Shown: positions 24,652 through 32,143 of the stretch, one piece after another
Layout: each line of letters starts with the position of its first letter
Numbering within the stretch: position 1 is the stretch's first letter
Notes under the pieces: generated by a model
The model's database searches: none
Seen by the model: the letters and a program-made list of their open reading frames with translations, nothing else
Told to the model about the DNA's origin: nothing
Made by a program: the position numbers and the translations under genes
DNA from: Candidatus Uhrbacteria bacterium
Lineage (GTDB): Bacteria; Patescibacteriota; Patescibacteriia; 2-12-FULL-60-25
Length of the DNA stretch: 64,000 bases
Assembly: GCA_021413945.1 (NCBI GenBank)
Contig: JAIOPK010000017.1
Location: 1 to 64,000 of the forward strand
Direction of reading: 5' to 3'

Positions 24652-25806
24652 ATGTCGGTTGAAATCATCTTGAACCGGGAAAGCAACATCATCATGGCGG
24701 AAGGCCATGGGAGTCGTTGGAATTTCTGGAATCTTTCGGCGCTCGGCGTCATGATCGGACTCGCCATCTTTTTTGGAGGCTTGTGGTTCTTGTTGTCACG
24801 ACCTATCCCAATCCCAGCCGACACGGCGATCTTGGCCGTCATCTCACCCAAAGCGAGCCGGCAAATACTCCCCACTGCCTTCCAAGAAAAAATCCCGGGC
24901 GTATGCCAAAACGCCCTCGCTTCCGATTCCGATTGGCCGATTATTTGCGGCGTCACCGTTTCCGGACAATCGTTCGCCATCACGCCTCGTTGGCTCAATA
25001 ACGGCGTCTATGCGAGTTTCACGGCCGGACTGGTAGCTCGTTCCGGTGAAGTCGCGGGAGAGACCACGCCATTCAGATATACCAGCGCCCTCTACTGGCG
25101 CGGGATCGCCAAACAACCGGGAATACTTGTCGAAAGCTCGGCCATCGAGAAATGGCTCGGTTTAGAAGTCGCATCGACCTCAACCAAGATCCTCTTCCGT
25201 TGGAATGGGCGCGGATTCGACAGCGATCTTAAACTCTCTCCCCAAACCACACCTCTCCCGGCAGGCGACATCGCACTCGCCCTTGATCGCAATGCGTGGG
25301 ACGCGCTTCCGGGTGATTTATTCTTGAACGCGGTCAATTTACCGGATAAAAGCCAATGGAAACCGCTTCCGCCTATCGAGCGATATGCCGTCTGGTTGGA
25401 CGCCGACCGTTCGACAGAAGGACGATTCATCGGATTTGCGGAACCGCTCGACCAGGAACTCGCCGCCCGCGTACTCGGCATGATGGGCGTCACCGAGCGC
25501 CGAGCCCTCACTCTCCCCGACGGTACGGTTTCCTTTGAGCGCCTGCTCCCAACCGCATCAACAAATACAAATCTGTTTGGTCGCCGACAAAATGACATCG
25601 GTCAGTGGGTCGATCTCTCTTCACGGTTCATTCTTGTATCCAACGCGAGTAGTACTTTGGATCAAAGCAATGTTGCCCCTTGTGGCGCGAGCTATCCATG
25701 GCTTCGTCTATCCAAAAACGTCCTTAACAGCATGCTTGGAACGACCCTCCCTAGTCTTCAGGCATATTCAGAAAACAATCATCTCTCCATTTGCTTTGAG
25801 CAATAG
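24652..25806 (+). CDS. Unrecognised single-pass membrane protein downstream of pnp
   Basis: A 384-residue protein with a short cytoplasmic N-terminus, one transmembrane helix (about residues 27-49, LSALGVMIGLAIFFGGLWFLL) and a long external domain. The domain is beta-rich, with two cysteine pairs (PGVCQNALASDSDWPIICG; APCGAS ... SICFEQ). I recognise no family. It begins 5 nt after the pnp stop and is probably co-transcribed with it. An internal ATG at 24694 (MAEGHG) would shorten the tail before the helix. Confidence 0.7.
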   Translation: MSVEIILNRESNIIMAEGHGSRWNFWNLSALGVMIGLAIFFGGLWFLLSRPIPIPADTAILAVISPKASRQILPTAFQEKIPGVCQNALASDSDWPIICGVTVSGQSFAITPRWLNNGVYASFTAGLVARSGEVAGETTPFRYTSALYWRGIAKQPGILVESSAIEKWLGLEVASTSTKILFRWNGRGFDSDLKLSPQTTPLPAGDIALALDRNAWDALPGDLFLNAVNLPDKSQWKPLPPIERYAVWLDADRSTEGRFIGFAEPLDQELAARVLGMMGVTERRALTLPDGTVSFERLLPTASTNTNLFGRRQNDIGQWVDLSSRFILVSNASSTLDQSNVAPCGASYPWLRLSKNVLNSMLGTTLPSLQAYSENNHLSICFEQ

Positions 25807-26255
25807 GTTATCCACAGATGATACACAGGTTATTCAAATAAAAAGTGAAGATACTTTGGCGGTATCGACATCAAAATTTTGTATAACCCTAAGCTTTTTT
25901 AAGATAATTCCGTATTTGTTTCTTATTACCCGGAATAATGGTATAGTAGTAGTGACTCACCGGAGTCTTGCACCTTCTCTTTTCCGTTCTTTTCCCCGGA
26001 ACGCTATATCGATGCTAATTGCCTCGTCGCGTACCGGTTACGCTCTTTCTTTTACGGATTCCGCCAAATGCGGATGATCACCAGGGTAACCACTCCCCCG
26101 CAGCCGCCGTACAGCGCACCTTCACACTACGCTCAGGACCGACCTTCGTCTCGTACGAATGTCGATTCCATTCCTCTCACTTGATCCATCGGTCGCTTCG
26201 CGACTCATGGAAATCAAAAACCAAATAAAATGTCCCTTTGGGCAACCTTAATTTT
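25807..26255. other. 449-nt region without a recognised gene; one perfect DnaA box
   Basis: It begins with a perfect DnaA box, TTATCCACA (25808-25816). A possible -10 (TATAGT, 25942-25947) with a poor -35 precedes about 250 nt of pyrimidine-rich sequence with local inverted repeats (GGATTCCGCC...GCGGATGATCACC). Short ORFs of 21-38 codons exist but none looks convincing. It could specify a non-coding RNA; I could not match it to RNase P, tmRNA or SRP RNA signatures. Confidence 0.3.
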
Positions 26256-26284
26256 TTGCACTTCGGTGCATCTTTTGCTACAGT
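26256..26284 (+). promoter_or_regulatory. Promoter of the DksA-type gene (near-leaderless)
   Basis: TTGCAC at 26256-26261, a 17-bp spacer and TACAGT at 26279-26284. The ATG at 26293 is only 9 nt beyond the -10, so the transcript should have almost no leader. The -35 lies in a TGCAC-TTCG-GTGCA hairpin. Confidence 0.6.
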
Positions 26285-26292
26285 CTGCCCAT

Positions 26293-26664
26293 ATGAACGC
26301 CGAATCCCTCGAGCAGATCAAAGCCCAACTTATCGAGCAAAAAGCCCGTCTTGAGCAGGATTTAAAGGACATGGGTTTCCATCCTGGGACCAAAGCGCCA
26401 AAAACTCCCGACTTTCCGGAATCCGGCGGAAACTCCGACGACGATAACGCTTCGGAAGTCACGACTCTCGCCGATGAAATCTCTCTTGGAGAGAAACTTG
26501 AGGATGAGCTCAAGGACACAGCCAAAGCCATTAAGTCGATCGACGACGGTTCTTACGGCACCTGTAAATACTGCGGCAAACCCATCGATGAAAAGCGCCT
26601 CATCGCCCGCCCCACATCTTCTTCGTGCATCGAATGCAAGAAAACACTCACGCAAGAGGCCTAG
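26293..26664 (+). CDS. DksA/TraR-type C4 zinc-finger protein
   Basis: A 123-residue protein: N-terminal coiled coil (ESLEQIKAQLIEQKARLEQDLKDM), an acidic middle (NSDDDNASEVTTLADE), and a C-terminal C4 zinc finger CKYCGKPID ... SSCIECKK. DksA-type proteins act in the secondary channel of RNA polymerase and work with ppGpp. The coiled-coil tip aspartates essential in E. coli DksA cannot be placed with certainty, so it could be one of the shorter DksA-like paralogs. The C-terminus overlaps the start of lspA by about 30 nt in another frame. Confidence 0.85.
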   Translation: MNAESLEQIKAQLIEQKARLEQDLKDMGFHPGTKAPKTPDFPESGGNSDDDNASEVTTLADEISLGEKLEDELKDTAKAIKSIDDGSYGTCKYCGKPIDEKRLIARPTSSSCIECKKTLTQEA

Positions 26665-27110
26665 GAATCGCTCTCTTGGCGGCAGGTTCGACATTTGTCC
26701 TCGATCAGTGGCTGAAGTCGACATTATTTGCGAATGAATCGTTGTTGAACGGATCATGGCTCCTTGGCCTGATCCGTTTTACGGATCATCACAATTACGG
26801 CATCAGCTTCAACCTCCCCGTCCCGCTGTGGCTTATCATTGCTATCGCGATCGGCGCCCTCATCTGGGCGTTCCGCGAAGTTATTCGACCAAACGTTACG
26901 CGCTATGCGTTACGTGACATCTTTCTCGGCATTTTCATCGGCGGCGTCCTAGGAAACTTGTTCGACCGCATTACGCTCGGCTTTGTCCGCGACTGGTTAC
27001 TCCTCTGGGGCCGATCTGCCGTTAACCTCGCCGACGGAGCGATCTTGCTCGGCCTCATCGGTTATCTTTTTCATTCAAATAAACCCGCGCCTCCGACGTT
27101 ATCCCCTTGA
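26634..27110 (+). CDS. lspA: Signal peptidase II (lipoprotein signal peptidase)
   Basis: A 158-residue membrane aspartyl protease that removes lipoprotein signal peptides after lipidation. Four hydrophobic segments are visible, with the catalytic motifs GNLFDRITLGFVRDW (first Asp) and AVNLADGAILLG (second Asp). TDHHNYGISFNL replaces the usual N-terminal NxGxAFS motif. The ATG at 26634 lies inside the 3' end of the DksA-type gene. The predicted lipoproteins in this window (solute-binding protein and GC-rich island proteins) would be substrates. Confidence 0.93.
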   Translation: MQENTHARGLGIALLAAGSTFVLDQWLKSTLFANESLLNGSWLLGLIRFTDHHNYGISFNLPVPLWLIIAIAIGALIWAFREVIRPNVTRYALRDIFLGIFIGGVLGNLFDRITLGFVRDWLLLWGRSAVNLADGAILLGLIGYLFHSNKPAPPTLSP

Positions 27111-27143
27111 CAATCCGGCCATTTTGTAACAACGGAGTAGAGT

Positions 27144-28661
27144 ATGGCCTCTTTAATCCATACCGCATCCGTTCTCGGTCTTGAAGCGCATCCCGTTCAG
27201 GCGGAAACCGATATTTCTCCGGGTTTAGGAGCTTTTCTTATTGTCGGATTACCCGATACTGCCGTTCAAGAAGCGCGTGAACGCGTCAAAAGCGCGCTCA
27301 AGCATGCGGGAGTAAGCTTTCCCCGCACGCGCGTCATCATCAATCTCGCCCCGGCGGATTTACGCAAAACCGGTACACCTTTTGATCTCCCGATCGCCGT
27401 CTCGATCATGGCCGCCGGCGGGGATATTGATGAAGAACCGCTCAAACAGATCCTCTTTGCCGGCGAACTCGGCCTCGACGGTTCTATCCGACCCATTTCC
27501 GGCGCACTTTCATTCGCAATTCTTGCTAAAAACTCCGGATTCCACTCGATCGTCTTACCTGTCGAGAACGCGAACGAAGCTGCACTCATCGACGGAATCG
27601 ACGTTATTCCCGCTCGCCATTTAGTCGACGTCATCAACCATCTCAAAGGAAACAAGCTGGAAGCGATACCGCCAAGAGACGTCACGCCGTTTATTTCCCA
27701 ACCGTTCCAAGGACCGGACTTCTCTGCGATCCGCGGACAGGCGCAAGCACGACGCGCCCTCGAAATTGCCGCGGCCGGCGGTCACAACATCCTGCTCCAA
27801 GGTCCGCCCGGCTCCGGAAAAACACTACTCGCGCGAGCGTTTCCGGGAATTCTTCCGAGTCTCACGATTGAAGAGGCGCTCGAGGTCACGCGTATTCACT
27901 CCATCGCCGGATTACTCCCAAGCGACGGCATCGTCAGCAATCGACCATTCCGCTCTCCGCATCACACGGCAAGCACGGCCTCGATGGTCGGCGGCGGATC
28001 GATTCCAAAGCCCGGAGAAATCTCTCTCGCTCATCGCGGCGTACTTTTTCTCGATGAATTCCTAGAATTCCCTCGTTCGGTTCTCGAAAGTCTCCGACAA
28101 CCGCTTGAAGACGGAACGATTACCGTCAGCCGCGCCCAAGGCACGCTTTCTTTTCCGGCTCGCGTCACCCTCGTCGGCGCGATGAATCCCTGTCCCTGCG
28201 GTTTTTCGACGGATCCGGACCGTGCCTGCACGTGCTCGGCCATGCAGCTCTCCCGCTACCAAAAAAAGTTGAGCGGGCCGTTACTCGACCGCATCGATCT
28301 CTTCCTTGAAGTCCCGAAAGTTCCAACCGCGGAACTCACCGATGTTTCCGCGCAAGAAGGAAGTGCAAATGTGCGTACCAGAGTACAAGCGGCTCGCGAC
28401 CTTCAAACGGCCCGCTGGAAATCGATCGGCTGCAAAACCAATGCCGAACTCGGCTCCGATCATGTGAGAAGACATATTGAACTTGAGCCGGAAGCTAAAA
28501 CCTTGCTCCGCCATGCCGTCGATACCCATCGTTTAAGTGCCCGTTCCTACTTCCGTCTCCTCAAAGTCTCCCGCACCATCGCCGATCTCGCCGGCGAGGA
28601 AAAAATCCGCTCGTTACATGTCGCCGAGTCGCTCAATTACCGCCACGATCCATCCACTTGA
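27144..28661 (+). CDS. comM: ComM/YifB-family AAA+ ATPase (Mg-chelatase-like)
   Basis: A 505-residue protein. The N-terminal Lon-like domain (residues 1-170, VGLPDTAVQEARERVKSAL) precedes an AAA+ module with Walker A GPPGSGKT (220-227) and Walker B GVLFLDEFLEF. A Cys cluster (NPCPCGFSTDPDRACTCS) near residue 352 follows, then a C-terminal Mg-chelatase domain (LSARSYFRLLKVSRTIADL). ComM is a hexameric branch-migration helicase that helps integrate DNA taken up by transformation. This fits the pilin genes if those support DNA uptake, which is inference. Confidence 0.93.
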   Translation: MASLIHTASVLGLEAHPVQAETDISPGLGAFLIVGLPDTAVQEARERVKSALKHAGVSFPRTRVIINLAPADLRKTGTPFDLPIAVSIMAAGGDIDEEPLKQILFAGELGLDGSIRPISGALSFAILAKNSGFHSIVLPVENANEAALIDGIDVIPARHLVDVINHLKGNKLEAIPPRDVTPFISQPFQGPDFSAIRGQAQARRALEIAAAGGHNILLQGPPGSGKTLLARAFPGILPSLTIEEALEVTRIHSIAGLLPSDGIVSNRPFRSPHHTASTASMVGGGSIPKPGEISLAHRGVLFLDEFLEFPRSVLESLRQPLEDGTITVSRAQGTLSFPARVTLVGAMNPCPCGFSTDPDRACTCSAMQLSRYQKKLSGPLLDRIDLFLEVPKVPTAELTDVSAQEGSANVRTRVQAARDLQTARWKSIGCKTNAELGSDHVRRHIELEPEAKTLLRHAVDTHRLSARSYFRLLKVSRTIADLAGEEKIRSLHVAESLNYRHDPST

Positions 28662-28700
28662 CAGCTTCCGGACGGTCCTGAAAAAACGAGTGCCGTTTGG

Positions 28701-28729
28701 TTGACTCCCACCCCCTATTCTGCTATAGT
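28701..28729 (+). promoter_or_regulatory. Promoter of the LysM/M23 peptidase gene
   Basis: TTGACT at 28701-28706, a 17-bp spacer and TATAGT at 28724-28729. Because this promoter covers the most upstream TTG start of the reading frame, the true translation start must be downstream. Confidence 0.75.
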
Positions 28730-28760
28730 ACGTAAGCTACAGTATCAATTTTTCTCCGCT

Positions 28761-30194
28761 GTGTTGACACAAAAAATTAAGCACATCCTGGCCAAAATTG
28801 CCCTCGCAACCCTGCGTGGGTTGTCGGCATTTCGTCGTCAGATCGGACGCGCCTGGAAGCCGGTGCAACCGATTGCCGCAACCCTTGGACGCATCAGCAT
28901 GCGTTTTGTGCTCCTCCCGATCTACCGCCTCCTCACATTCCTGCGCATGCGTTTTGGAAAACTCCTGTCTTCCGTCCGCGGAGTAGCCTTTGTCTTTGTT
29001 TCAAACCGCTACGTGTTCCATGCCGTCGTCGCCGGCGTCGGAATCGTCACCATCGCTACCCAATTCCAAGCCAAGAGCGCGACCGCCCTTGATGCCGGTC
29101 AGCGCAGTTTACTGTACTCGATCGTCAGCGACGGACGTGAAACGCTCGTTGAAGAAGACGTCCAGCCGGAGCTAGCAACCAAGGACGCCCGCTATTTGGG
29201 TGCGGAAACAATCGAGGCTTTGCCTTCCATCGACTTTGACTACAGTGAATCTCTCGATCCGCCAATCGCCGATTTGACGGTTCCGGGTTCCATCGCCGCC
29301 TTGCCAGGCTCCGAACATCCGGGTGAGCCTTCGGAAGTCATCGTCGCTCGCACCAAAACGGAAACATACGCGGTTGAAAACGGCGACACCATTAGCACCA
29401 TCGCACGACGCTTTGGCGTGAACGTGGGTACCGTGCTCTGGGCAAACAATCTGACGATTCGTTCGACGATTCGCCCGGGCTCATCACTCAAGATTCCTCC
29501 GGTGTCAGGCGTCCTACACACCATTAAAAAGGGTGACACGCTCCAAAAAATCGCTCTGACGTACAAGGTGAGCACGGATCAAGTCAGCGCATTCAACAAC
29601 CTCTCAAACGGAGCAACGCTCTCGGTGGGAGAAGAGATCATGATTCCCGACGGCGTTCCTCCGGAAATCAATACCCCGATCGCGATTCGTAAGCCGACCA
29701 CGGGCAATGTCCGTCCTGACGTACCGATCGCCCGCATCGCCAACAAAGCGATCGACGTGTATCAGGAATTGACCGGCAAGCAGGACACACGTGCAAAACC
29801 GACGGATGAAACGGCCGCGGAGGATAAAGCCAAGACCAAGTTCCTCTGGCCGACCCGACAGCACATTATCAACCAGTACTATGGTTGGAAGCACACGGGT
29901 ATGGACATCGAGGGAGACTATGTCGATCCGATCTATGCCTCGGCTGATGGCGTCGTAGAAACGGCTGGCTGGAATAGTGGAGGCTACGGTCTGCAAATCA
30001 TCATCAATCACGGAAACGGCAACAAGACCCGCTACGCCCACTCGTCCAAAATGTTTGTGAAGGTCGGAGACACGGTGAAACGCGGACAAGTCATCGCCAT
30101 GGTTGGAACGACAGGCCGTTCAACCGGTACGCACTTACACTTTGAACTTTACATCGCTAACAAGCGTGTAAACCCGCTCCCCTACATCCGTTAA
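28761..30194 (+). CDS. LysM-domain M23 peptidoglycan endopeptidase
   Basis: About 477 residues if translation starts at GTG 28761 (the start is uncertain; it must lie after the promoter at 28701-28729). A basic N-terminus precedes a hydrophobic segment (YVFHAVVAGVGIVTIATQF), then two LysM repeats (VENGDTISTIARRFGVNVGTVLWANN and IKKGDTLQKIALTYKVSTDQVSAFNN). The C-terminal M23 metallopeptidase domain has HTGMDIEG and HLHFELY zinc ligands and a third histidine in YAHSSKM. It would bind and cut peptidoglycan outside the membrane, remodelling the wall at division or around surface machines. Confidence 0.9.
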   Translation: MLTQKIKHILAKIALATLRGLSAFRRQIGRAWKPVQPIAATLGRISMRFVLLPIYRLLTFLRMRFGKLLSSVRGVAFVFVSNRYVFHAVVAGVGIVTIATQFQAKSATALDAGQRSLLYSIVSDGRETLVEEDVQPELATKDARYLGAETIEALPSIDFDYSESLDPPIADLTVPGSIAALPGSEHPGEPSEVIVARTKTETYAVENGDTISTIARRFGVNVGTVLWANNLTIRSTIRPGSSLKIPPVSGVLHTIKKGDTLQKIALTYKVSTDQVSAFNNLSNGATLSVGEEIMIPDGVPPEINTPIAIRKPTTGNVRPDVPIARIANKAIDVYQELTGKQDTRAKPTDETAAEDKAKTKFLWPTRQHIINQYYGWKHTGMDIEGDYVDPIYASADGVVETAGWNSGGYGLQIIINHGNGNKTRYAHSSKMFVKVGDTVKRGQVIAMVGTTGRSTGTHLHFELYIANKRVNPLPYIR

Positions 30195-30202
30195 TCGATC
30201 AA

Positions 30203-30230
30203 GAAAAACCCGCCACATGGCGGGTTTTTC
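30203..30230 (+). terminator. Terminator after the M23 peptidase gene
   Basis: Stem GAAAAACCCGCCA / TGGCGGGTTTTTC with a CA loop and T tract. Confidence 0.85.
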
Positions 30231-30255
30231 ATTTCTGAAATATCATACCTCACAT

Positions 30256-30651
30256 ATGAAGTTCAACTTCCGTAACCGATATCTGGTCATCACCATCCGC
30301 GTCCTACTGGGATTGATGTTCCTCTTCAGCGGCGTCTCCGGCATTCTGGCCGCGAGCAACGGCATGCAGGGTGTACCGGAAGTGATGGTAATCTCCCAAT
30401 GGCAGCTCTGGGATATGGGCATCTTCCAACTGATCAAGATTACGGAAATCGTCGCCGGCATCATGTTTATCACAGGCTTCCTCCCCGCTCTCGCCCTCTT
30501 GTTTGTTTCACCGATCTGCGTCGGTCTGATTGCGTACGACTTGAGTGTCGCGCCCGACTACTCCGCATCGTTTGTTGTCATCTCCGTCATGACCGCCTAT
30601 CTCGGTTATGCCTACTGGGACAAATACAAAGCTATCTTCCAACGACAATAA
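30256..30651 (+). CDS. DoxX-like small membrane protein
   Basis: A 131-residue protein with four hydrophobic helices in the DoxX/MauE arrangement: VITIRVLLGLMFLFSGVSGI, a loop with QWQLWDMG, FQLIKITEIVAGIMFITGF, ALALLFVSPICVGLI, and a last helix YSASFVVISVMTAYLGYAYW. DoxX-like proteins are small membrane proteins of poorly defined redox or quinone-related role. The ATG at 30256 is preferred over an upstream one lying inside the terminator. It has its own terminator (30656-30682). Confidence 0.75.
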   Translation: MKFNFRNRYLVITIRVLLGLMFLFSGVSGILAASNGMQGVPEVMVISQWQLWDMGIFQLIKITEIVAGIMFITGFLPALALLFVSPICVGLIAYDLSVAPDYSASFVVISVMTAYLGYAYWDKYKAIFQRQ

Positions 30652-30655
30652 AACA

Positions 30656-30682
30656 CAAAAGCCCCGCAATGCGGGGCTTTTG
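30656..30682 (+). terminator. Terminator after the DoxX-like gene
   Basis: Stem CAAAAGCCCCGC / GCGGGGCTTTTG with an AAT loop. Confidence 0.85.
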
Positions 30683-30685
30683 TAA

Positions 30686-30745
30686 TGGTGGACTGTAACG
30701 GGATCGAACCGTTGACCTTCCCGATGGACATCGGGACGCTCTACC
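30686..30745 (-). pseudogene. 3' fragment of an alanine-type tRNA with disrupted 5' half
   Basis: Reading the minus strand, the sequence runs from the D-loop (GGTAGAGCG) through an anticodon arm TCCCG-ATGTCCAT-CGGGA, an intact T-arm (CGGTTCGATCCCG), ACAGTCC, A and encoded CCA. Everything 5' of the D-loop is replaced by the end of the GIY-YIG gene, whose stop codon TAG is formed by tRNA sequence. Its first 36 nt (30745-30710) are repeated exactly at 31198-31163. Confidence 0.75.
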
Positions 30746-30995
30746 TCGCTGTAACTTTTCCATCTCGAATGATCTTATCTATTACTACTTTCGACTTCCA
30801 CCTCTTTAGTCTCCTTTCAAACATCGCAGCTTCATTATGCGATTGGAATTCTTGTTTAAAAACTAGTTTCCATAAATAACCCCTAGTACTTTTCGTCTGG
30901 CCTCTTAGGTGTTCCGACAAACGTCGTTCGATATCGTCAGTACTGCCAATATAAGTTCTTTCGGAGTCCGAACGCAAAATATATAACCAAGCCAT
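30741..30995 (-). CDS. GIY-YIG family nuclease inserted at a tRNA
   Basis: An 84-residue single-domain GIY-YIG nuclease. The two-strand motif appears as WLYILRS...YIGSTDDIERRLSEH, with the catalytic Arg in ERRLSEH and the conserved Glu in AAMFERRLKRWK. The family includes small stand-alone nucleases as well as homing and mobile-intron enzymes. A GGAG ribosome-binding site precedes ATG 30995. Its last codons and stop (VTAR-stop) run into the D-loop remnant of a broken tRNA, so the gene ends exactly at the junction of a rearrangement. This context suggests a mobile or former mobile element; no intron or partner protein is seen. Confidence 0.82.
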   Translation of the reverse strand: MAWLYILRSDSERTYIGSTDDIERRLSEHLRGQTKSTRGYLWKLVFKQEFQSHNEAAMFERRLKRWKSKVVIDKIIRDGKVTAR

Positions 30996-31033
30996 ATACT
31001 ACTCCGTTCCATATTTTTAACCGCTTGTCAATA

Positions 31034-31063
31034 CAAAACCCCTGCTGTTGAGCAGGGGTTTTG
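31034..31063 (-). terminator. Terminator of tRNA-Ala(GGC)
   Basis: Stem CAAAACCCCTGCT / AGCAGGGGTTTTG with a GTTG/CAAC loop, directly after the tRNA on the minus strand. Confidence 0.85.
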
Positions 31064-31065
31064 TT

Positions 31066-31141
31066 TGGTGGACTGTAACGGGATCGAACCGTTGACCTCT
31101 TCCATGCCATGGAAGCGCTCTACCAGCTGAGCTAACAGCCC
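31066..31141 (-). tRNA. tRNA-Ala(GGC)
   Basis: 76 nt with encoded CCA. Acceptor GGGCTGT / ACAGTCC contains the G3:U70 wobble that identifies alanine tRNAs. The anticodon arm is CTTCC-ATGGCAT-GGAAG (anticodon GGC), and the T-arm is CGGTTCGATCCCG. It lies between two halves of a broken tRNA. Confidence 0.96.
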
Positions 31142-31162
31142 TTAATTGAATTCCGCTCGACT

Positions 31163-31215
31163 CGTTGACCTTCCCGATGGACATCGGGACGCTCTACCAG
31201 CTGAGCTAACAGCCC
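31163..31215 (-). pseudogene. 5' fragment of an alanine-type tRNA with degraded 3' half
   Basis: Minus strand from 31215: GGGCTGT acceptor strand, a normal D-arm (TAGCTCAGCTGGTAGAGC), and the same TCCCG-ATGTCCAT-CGGGA anticodon arm as the 30.7 kb fragment. The sequence then departs from tRNA after GGTCAACG. Its last 36 nt (31198-31163) are identical to 30745-30710. The two fragments together would make one complete tRNA with CCA. Confidence 0.75.
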
Positions 31216-31266
31216 GAGGAGAGAGACAAGAAAATAGAGCTAGCTCTTTTTCTTGCGAACGACGAG

Positions 31267-31301
31267 GGACTGTATCGAGCTCTTTAGCGAAGATACAGCC
31301 C
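31267..31301 (-). other. tRNA-acceptor-like hairpin in the tRNA transcript leader
   Basis: The minus strand forms a 10-bp stem GGGCTGTATC / GATACAGTCC around a 15-nt loop. The first 7 bp equal the alanine acceptor arms of the nearby tRNAs, including the G:U at position 3. It lies between the promoter and the first tRNA fragment. It may be a deletion relic of another tRNA-Ala or an RNA processing signal. A second, AT-rich palindrome follows at about 31227-31255. Confidence 0.5.
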
Positions 31302-31325
31302 GAATCACTTTTCTCGAGCCCCAAA

Positions 31326-31354
31326 ATAATGCCAAAACCGGCACCTTCCGTCAA
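31326..31354 (-). promoter_or_regulatory. Promoter of the rearranged tRNA locus
   Basis: Minus strand TTGACG at 31354-31349, a 17-bp spacer and CATTAT at 31331-31326. It lies directly after the stop of the 31.4 kb gene. Confidence 0.6.
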
Positions 31355-31357
31355 TCC

Positions 31358-32137
31358 CTACGCCCCAAACGCGGAAAGCCGGTACCTCCGGATCCCACGC
31401 ACCCGATCCGCCTGTTTCAAATTCCCCTGCGCCAAGCGGAATCCCTTAGCCAAACGCATCGCTTGTCCTGCCGAGAGCTGAGGCGCATCGACTCCTGCGA
31501 CAACGCCTTCCCAGAAATCCGCCGCCGTATCCGCTTGCGAAAGCCACATCGGCTCCCAATCATCGGCCAAACCCGGCTGAACTTCAGGTTCACCCATCGC
31601 CGACTCAACAATAGGCTGCGTCACCTCCATAGCAACACTCGTCGTCTCTTCCGTCACAGGCTCCATCGACGACAAACTTGGCCTCGGCAATTCGATTCCG
31701 CGTAAGCGCAATTCCGACGCGAGCATCTCCTGTCTTTCAAAACGTGCGAGGCTTTTATCGCCCTTGGAAACTTGTGCGTGACGCTCCCAATCATTCCACT
31801 CATTTAAAAGTTCCGAACGGCTCTGGCGGGCCAAAATAAGTCGATAGAGTGCGCGTCTAACAGAAAGGAGCTCCTGACAAACCACATCCCAACGATCCAT
31901 GAGTTCGCGATCAGGTTTCTTGGACAAATCTTCAATAAGCTCTTTGAGAAGTGAGCCATGTCCGCTAAACGCCGTGTCGAGCAGCTTACTAATGGTCTTG
32001 GCTTCGGAAAGCAAAAGCCGACGCATCTCCGCGGGAGATGGTCGGCGTTGCTCATTCCCTCCCGCCGTCCACGATCCGGGAACGAAGGATTCAATCAAGC
32101 GGTTGAGACGCTTGAGAAGATTACGGGGATCAAACAT
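31358..32137 (-). CDS. Unrecognised helical cytoplasmic protein
   Basis: A 259-residue protein without signal peptide or membrane helix. The N-terminal 150 residues are rich in Leu, Glu and Arg and probably form a helical bundle (SPAEMRRLLLSEAKTISKLLDTAF; WDVVCQELLSVRRALYRLILARQSRSELL). A Ser/Thr/Glu/Pro-rich linker (about 160-200) and a short C-terminal segment follow. It starts 6 nt after the stop of the O-antigen-ligase/TPR gene, so it is co-transcribed with it. No family is recognised. Confidence 0.65.
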   Translation of the reverse strand: MFDPRNLLKRLNRLIESFVPGSWTAGGNEQRRPSPAEMRRLLLSEAKTISKLLDTAFSGHGSLLKELIEDLSKKPDRELMDRWDVVCQELLSVRRALYRLILARQSRSELLNEWNDWERHAQVSKGDKSLARFERQEMLASELRLRGIELPRPSLSSMEPVTEETTSVAMEVTQPIVESAMGEPEVQPGLADDWEPMWLSQADTAADFWEGVVAGVDAPQLSAGQAMRLAKGFRLAQGNLKQADRVRGIRRYRLSAFGA

Positions 32138-32143
32138 GAAAGT

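Noticed and set aside
30685-30760. A complete tRNA at 30.69-30.76 kb
   Set aside because: Only the D-loop to CCA part is present; the 5' acceptor strand and D-stem are replaced by nuclease coding sequence, so it is listed as a fragment.
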